From positions 1 to 64,000 of the forward strand of contig CALXAM010000020.1 of NCBI GenBank assembly GCA_944386285.1: DNA of 64,000 bases. The letters are read 5' to 3'. The first letter of the stretch is position 1; every line of letters starts with the position of its first letter. Positions 62,335-64,000 of this stretch are shown here, piece after piece. A program made the position numbers and the translations under genes. The stretch is from an uncultured Clostridia bacterium (GTDB lineage: Bacteria > Bacillota > Clostridia > Oscillospirales > Ruminococcaceae). The notes under the pieces were generated by a model. The model saw only the letters and a program-made list of their open reading frames with translations. It was not told the DNA's origin and made no database searches.

Positions 62335-62375
62335 GAAACCAAAGAAAAAGCGGAAGAGAATGAGGAGGTCTTTGG

Positions 62376-63275
62376 ATGAATATTGATTTTTCTTCCATGG
62401 CAACGGAACAACGCAACCCTAACACAATGGAAATTGACACTTTGTCTACGATTGATATGGTACGGCGTATCAATAACGAAGACAAAACTGTGGCTTTGGC
62501 AGTCGAGAAAGAGCTTGACTCGATCGCCAAGGCAATTGATGTGATCACAGAACAATTAAAAAAAGGCGGACGGCTGTTTTACTGCGGTGCCGGTACTTCA
62601 GGCCGGCTCGGCGTACTCGATGCCAGTGAGTGTCCGCCAACATACGGTGTTTCGCCTGATTTGGTTATCCCACTGATTGCGGGCGGAAAAGAAGCGCTGT
62701 TAAATGCAAGAGAAGGTGCAGAAGATGATTTTTCACTTTGTGAAGCTGACCTGCGCGCACATGATTTCTCAAAAGACGATGTCCTTGTCGGTATTGCGGC
62801 AAGCGGCCGCACACCATATGTATTAGGCGGCATGCGCTATGCCAAAGCTTGCGGCGCTCCGGTGATTTCATTGACCTGCAATGAAAAAAGTCAAATGGCA
62901 GCCGAAGCGGATATCGCAATTTCACCGATTGTTGGGCCAGAGGTTGTGACCGGTTCAACACGCATGAAAGCCGGTACAGCACAGAAACTGGTGCTCAACA
63001 TGCTTTCAACAGGCGTAATGATCAAGCTTGGAAAAGTATATGAAAACCTCATGGTAGATGTGCAGCCAACAAATGAAAAGCTTGTGGCACGTACACGCCG
63101 TATTGTCATGCTTGCAACCGGTGTTTCCGAAGATGAGGCTGAAGCAGCACTTTCAAAGTGCAATCATCATCCAAAAACAGCAATCGTTATGATCAAGCGC
63201 GGTGTAGATGAAAAGGAAGCGGCTATGCTCTTGTTAGATGCAGACGGCTTTGTCAGAAAGGCGATTGAATCATGA
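62376..63275 (+). CDS. murQ: N-acetylmuramic acid 6-phosphate etherase
   Basis: A 299-aa enzyme that removes lactate from MurNAc-6-phosphate to give GlcNAc-6-phosphate in peptidoglycan recycling. It has a SIS sugar-phosphate fold: [34 protein letters not shown], and [26 protein letters not shown] precedes the ATG. Its stop overlaps the start of the sugar kinase, so the two act together in wall-sugar salvage. Confidence 0.97.
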   Translation: MNIDFSSMATEQRNPNTMEIDTLSTIDMVRRINNEDKTVALAVEKELDSIAKAIDVITEQLKKGGRLFYCGAGTSGRLGVLDASECPPTYGVSPDLVIPLIAGGKEALLNAREGAEDDFSLCEADLRAHDFSKDDVLVGIAASGRTPYVLGGMRYAKACGAPVISLTCNEKSQMAAEADIAISPIVGPEVVTGSTRMKAGTAQKLVLNMLSTGVMIKLGKVYENLMVDVQPTNEKLVARTRRIVMLATGVSEDEAEAALSKCNHHPKTAIVMIKRGVDEKEAAMLLLDADGFVRKAIES

Positions 63276-64000
63276 ACCGTTATGTGATAGGTGTAGACGC
63301 AGGCGGCACAAAAACAACAGCACAGGCATTTTTAGCTTCCAACGGTACACCGCTTTCCGTTACAGTCGGTGATTTTGGCAATGTAACCGTTGATTTCGAC
63401 AGAGGACTTGCACATATCATTGAAACAACGGATGCACTCATTGCGCAGACAGACGGAACCTGTATCTTTTTGTGCGTCGGCTGTGCCGGTGTAGAAACAG
63501 GGGATAAAAAAGCGCGGATGCAAGCGGCGTTAAACGCCCACTATCCGGATATTTCTGTATTCGTCACGAATGATGCCGTCCTCGCGCTGTACGGTGCATT
63601 AAAAGGTGAAGACGGTGTTCTGGTCATTGCAGGAACCGGTTCGATCGGCTATGCAAAGGTCGGAAAAGAAACCTATCGTGCAGGTGGCTGGGGACATCTT
63701 TTGTCAGACAAAGGAAGCGGATATTCGATCGTGATTGACGCATTTACGCGAATCACACGGGCATTTGATGAACGGCATTCCGATACCCCGTTGGTCCATG
63801 CCGTATTTGACGCGCTCAATATCACAGAACTTCGATCGCTGATTGATTTTACGTACAAAAGTACAAAAGGAGAAATCGCTGCATTGATGCCGCTGATTGA
63901 ACAGCTTGCAAACGAGGGGGACACTGTGTGTCAATCTATTTTAAATGATGCAGCTGATGCACTCGCTGATCTGGCAATTTTACTATGCCGTCAAAACGAT
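63272..64000 (+). CDS. BadF/BcrA-type N-acetylhexosamine kinase, C-terminus cut by window
   Basis: The first 243 codons of an ASKHA-fold kinase run off the window. [16 protein letters not shown] is the phosphate-1 loop, [14 protein letters not shown] and [14 protein letters not shown] the later nucleotide loops. The family includes GlcNAc kinase and the MurNAc/GlcNAc kinase MurK of Clostridium. The ATG overlaps the murQ stop by four bases, which favours a MurNAc or GlcNAc kinase feeding murQ. The C-terminal part is not visible. Confidence 0.85.
   Translation, partial: MNRYVIGVDAGGTKTTAQAFLASNGTPLSVTVGDFGNVTVDFDRGLAHIIETTDALIAQTDGTCIFLCVGCAGVETGDKKARMQAALNAHYPDISVFVTNDAVLALYGALKGEDGVLVIAGTGSIGYAKVGKETYRAGGWGHLLSDKGSGYSIVIDAFTRITRAFDERHSDTPLVHAVFDALNITELRSLIDFTYKSTKGEIAALMPLIEQLANEGDTVCQSILNDAADALADLAILLCRQND

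Noticed and set aside
1-64000. CRISPR array, tRNA or rRNA genes, prophage
   Set aside because: No regular direct repeats with spacers, no cloverleaf or rRNA-like segments, and no phage structural genes were seen on either strand.

Overview
The window reads as chromosome from a low-GC Gram-positive anaerobe of the class Clostridia, most likely an Oscillospirales-type gut commensal. The signs are strong Shine-Dalgarno sites, a clostridial mreBCD / class B PBP / minD / mgsA order, DUF4321 beside maf, an SP-D-TG-type wall-sorting signal, a c-di-GMP-I riboswitch and host-glycan enzymes. The taxonomic call is inference; no rRNA or tRNA gene is present.

Layout. (1) 1-194: right end of an IS3-family element. 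(2) 234-2020: an AIM24-like protein and a methyltransferase-type URO-D protein, divergent. (3) 2266-6143, minus strand: an EAL protein and a membrane GGDEF protein. (4) 6452-20606, plus strand: strong promoter, c-di-GMP-I (GEMM) riboswitch with an overlapping terminator, then a co-directional run of eight genes: a 61-aa protein, a 7TM HD-GYP-like protein, a 1013-aa anchored pseudo-glycosidase, a HEAT-repeat membrane protein, a processive family-2 glycosyltransferase, two anchored glycosidase-like paralogues and a DivIVA-like coiled-coil protein. This looks like a c-di-GMP-controlled exopolysaccharide machine that matches no standard cellulose, PNAG, Pel or Pss gene set I know, and it is the main discovery candidate. 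(5) 20678-25560: a cation/proton antiporter behind a fluoride (crcB-type) riboswitch, and a heterodimeric ABC exporter. (6) 25859-39290: nitroreductase, GH30 glycosidase, AraC regulator, a second URO-D protein, then a host-glycan locus (XRE regulator, NahK-like sugar kinase, Asp-box propeller protein, 1952-aa wall-anchored GH85 endo-beta-N-acetylglucosaminidase). (7) 39570-54863, minus strand: AI-2E-type permease, membrane protein, aspS, hisS, mgsA, minD-like, PBP2, mreD, mreC, mreB, maf, DUF4321, dut, U32 protein, zapA (housekeeping, cell shape and division). (8) 55046-64000: DUF1624 acyltransferase, pyruvate kinase, IMP dehydrogenase, alanine/Na+ symporter, ferredoxin-type aldo/keto reductase, then murQ with a truncated BadF-type sugar kinase.

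How it may fit together. The GGDEF and EAL proteins set local c-di-GMP. The riboswitch would sense it and, because its P1 stem shares bases with the terminator, would probably switch the polysaccharide operon ON when c-di-GMP is high. The HD-GYP-like protein inside the operon could provide feedback, and the DivIVA-like protein could place the machinery at a pole or septum. The glycan locus points to growth on host N-glycans or mucin-type sugars. These functional links are inference from gene order and motifs.
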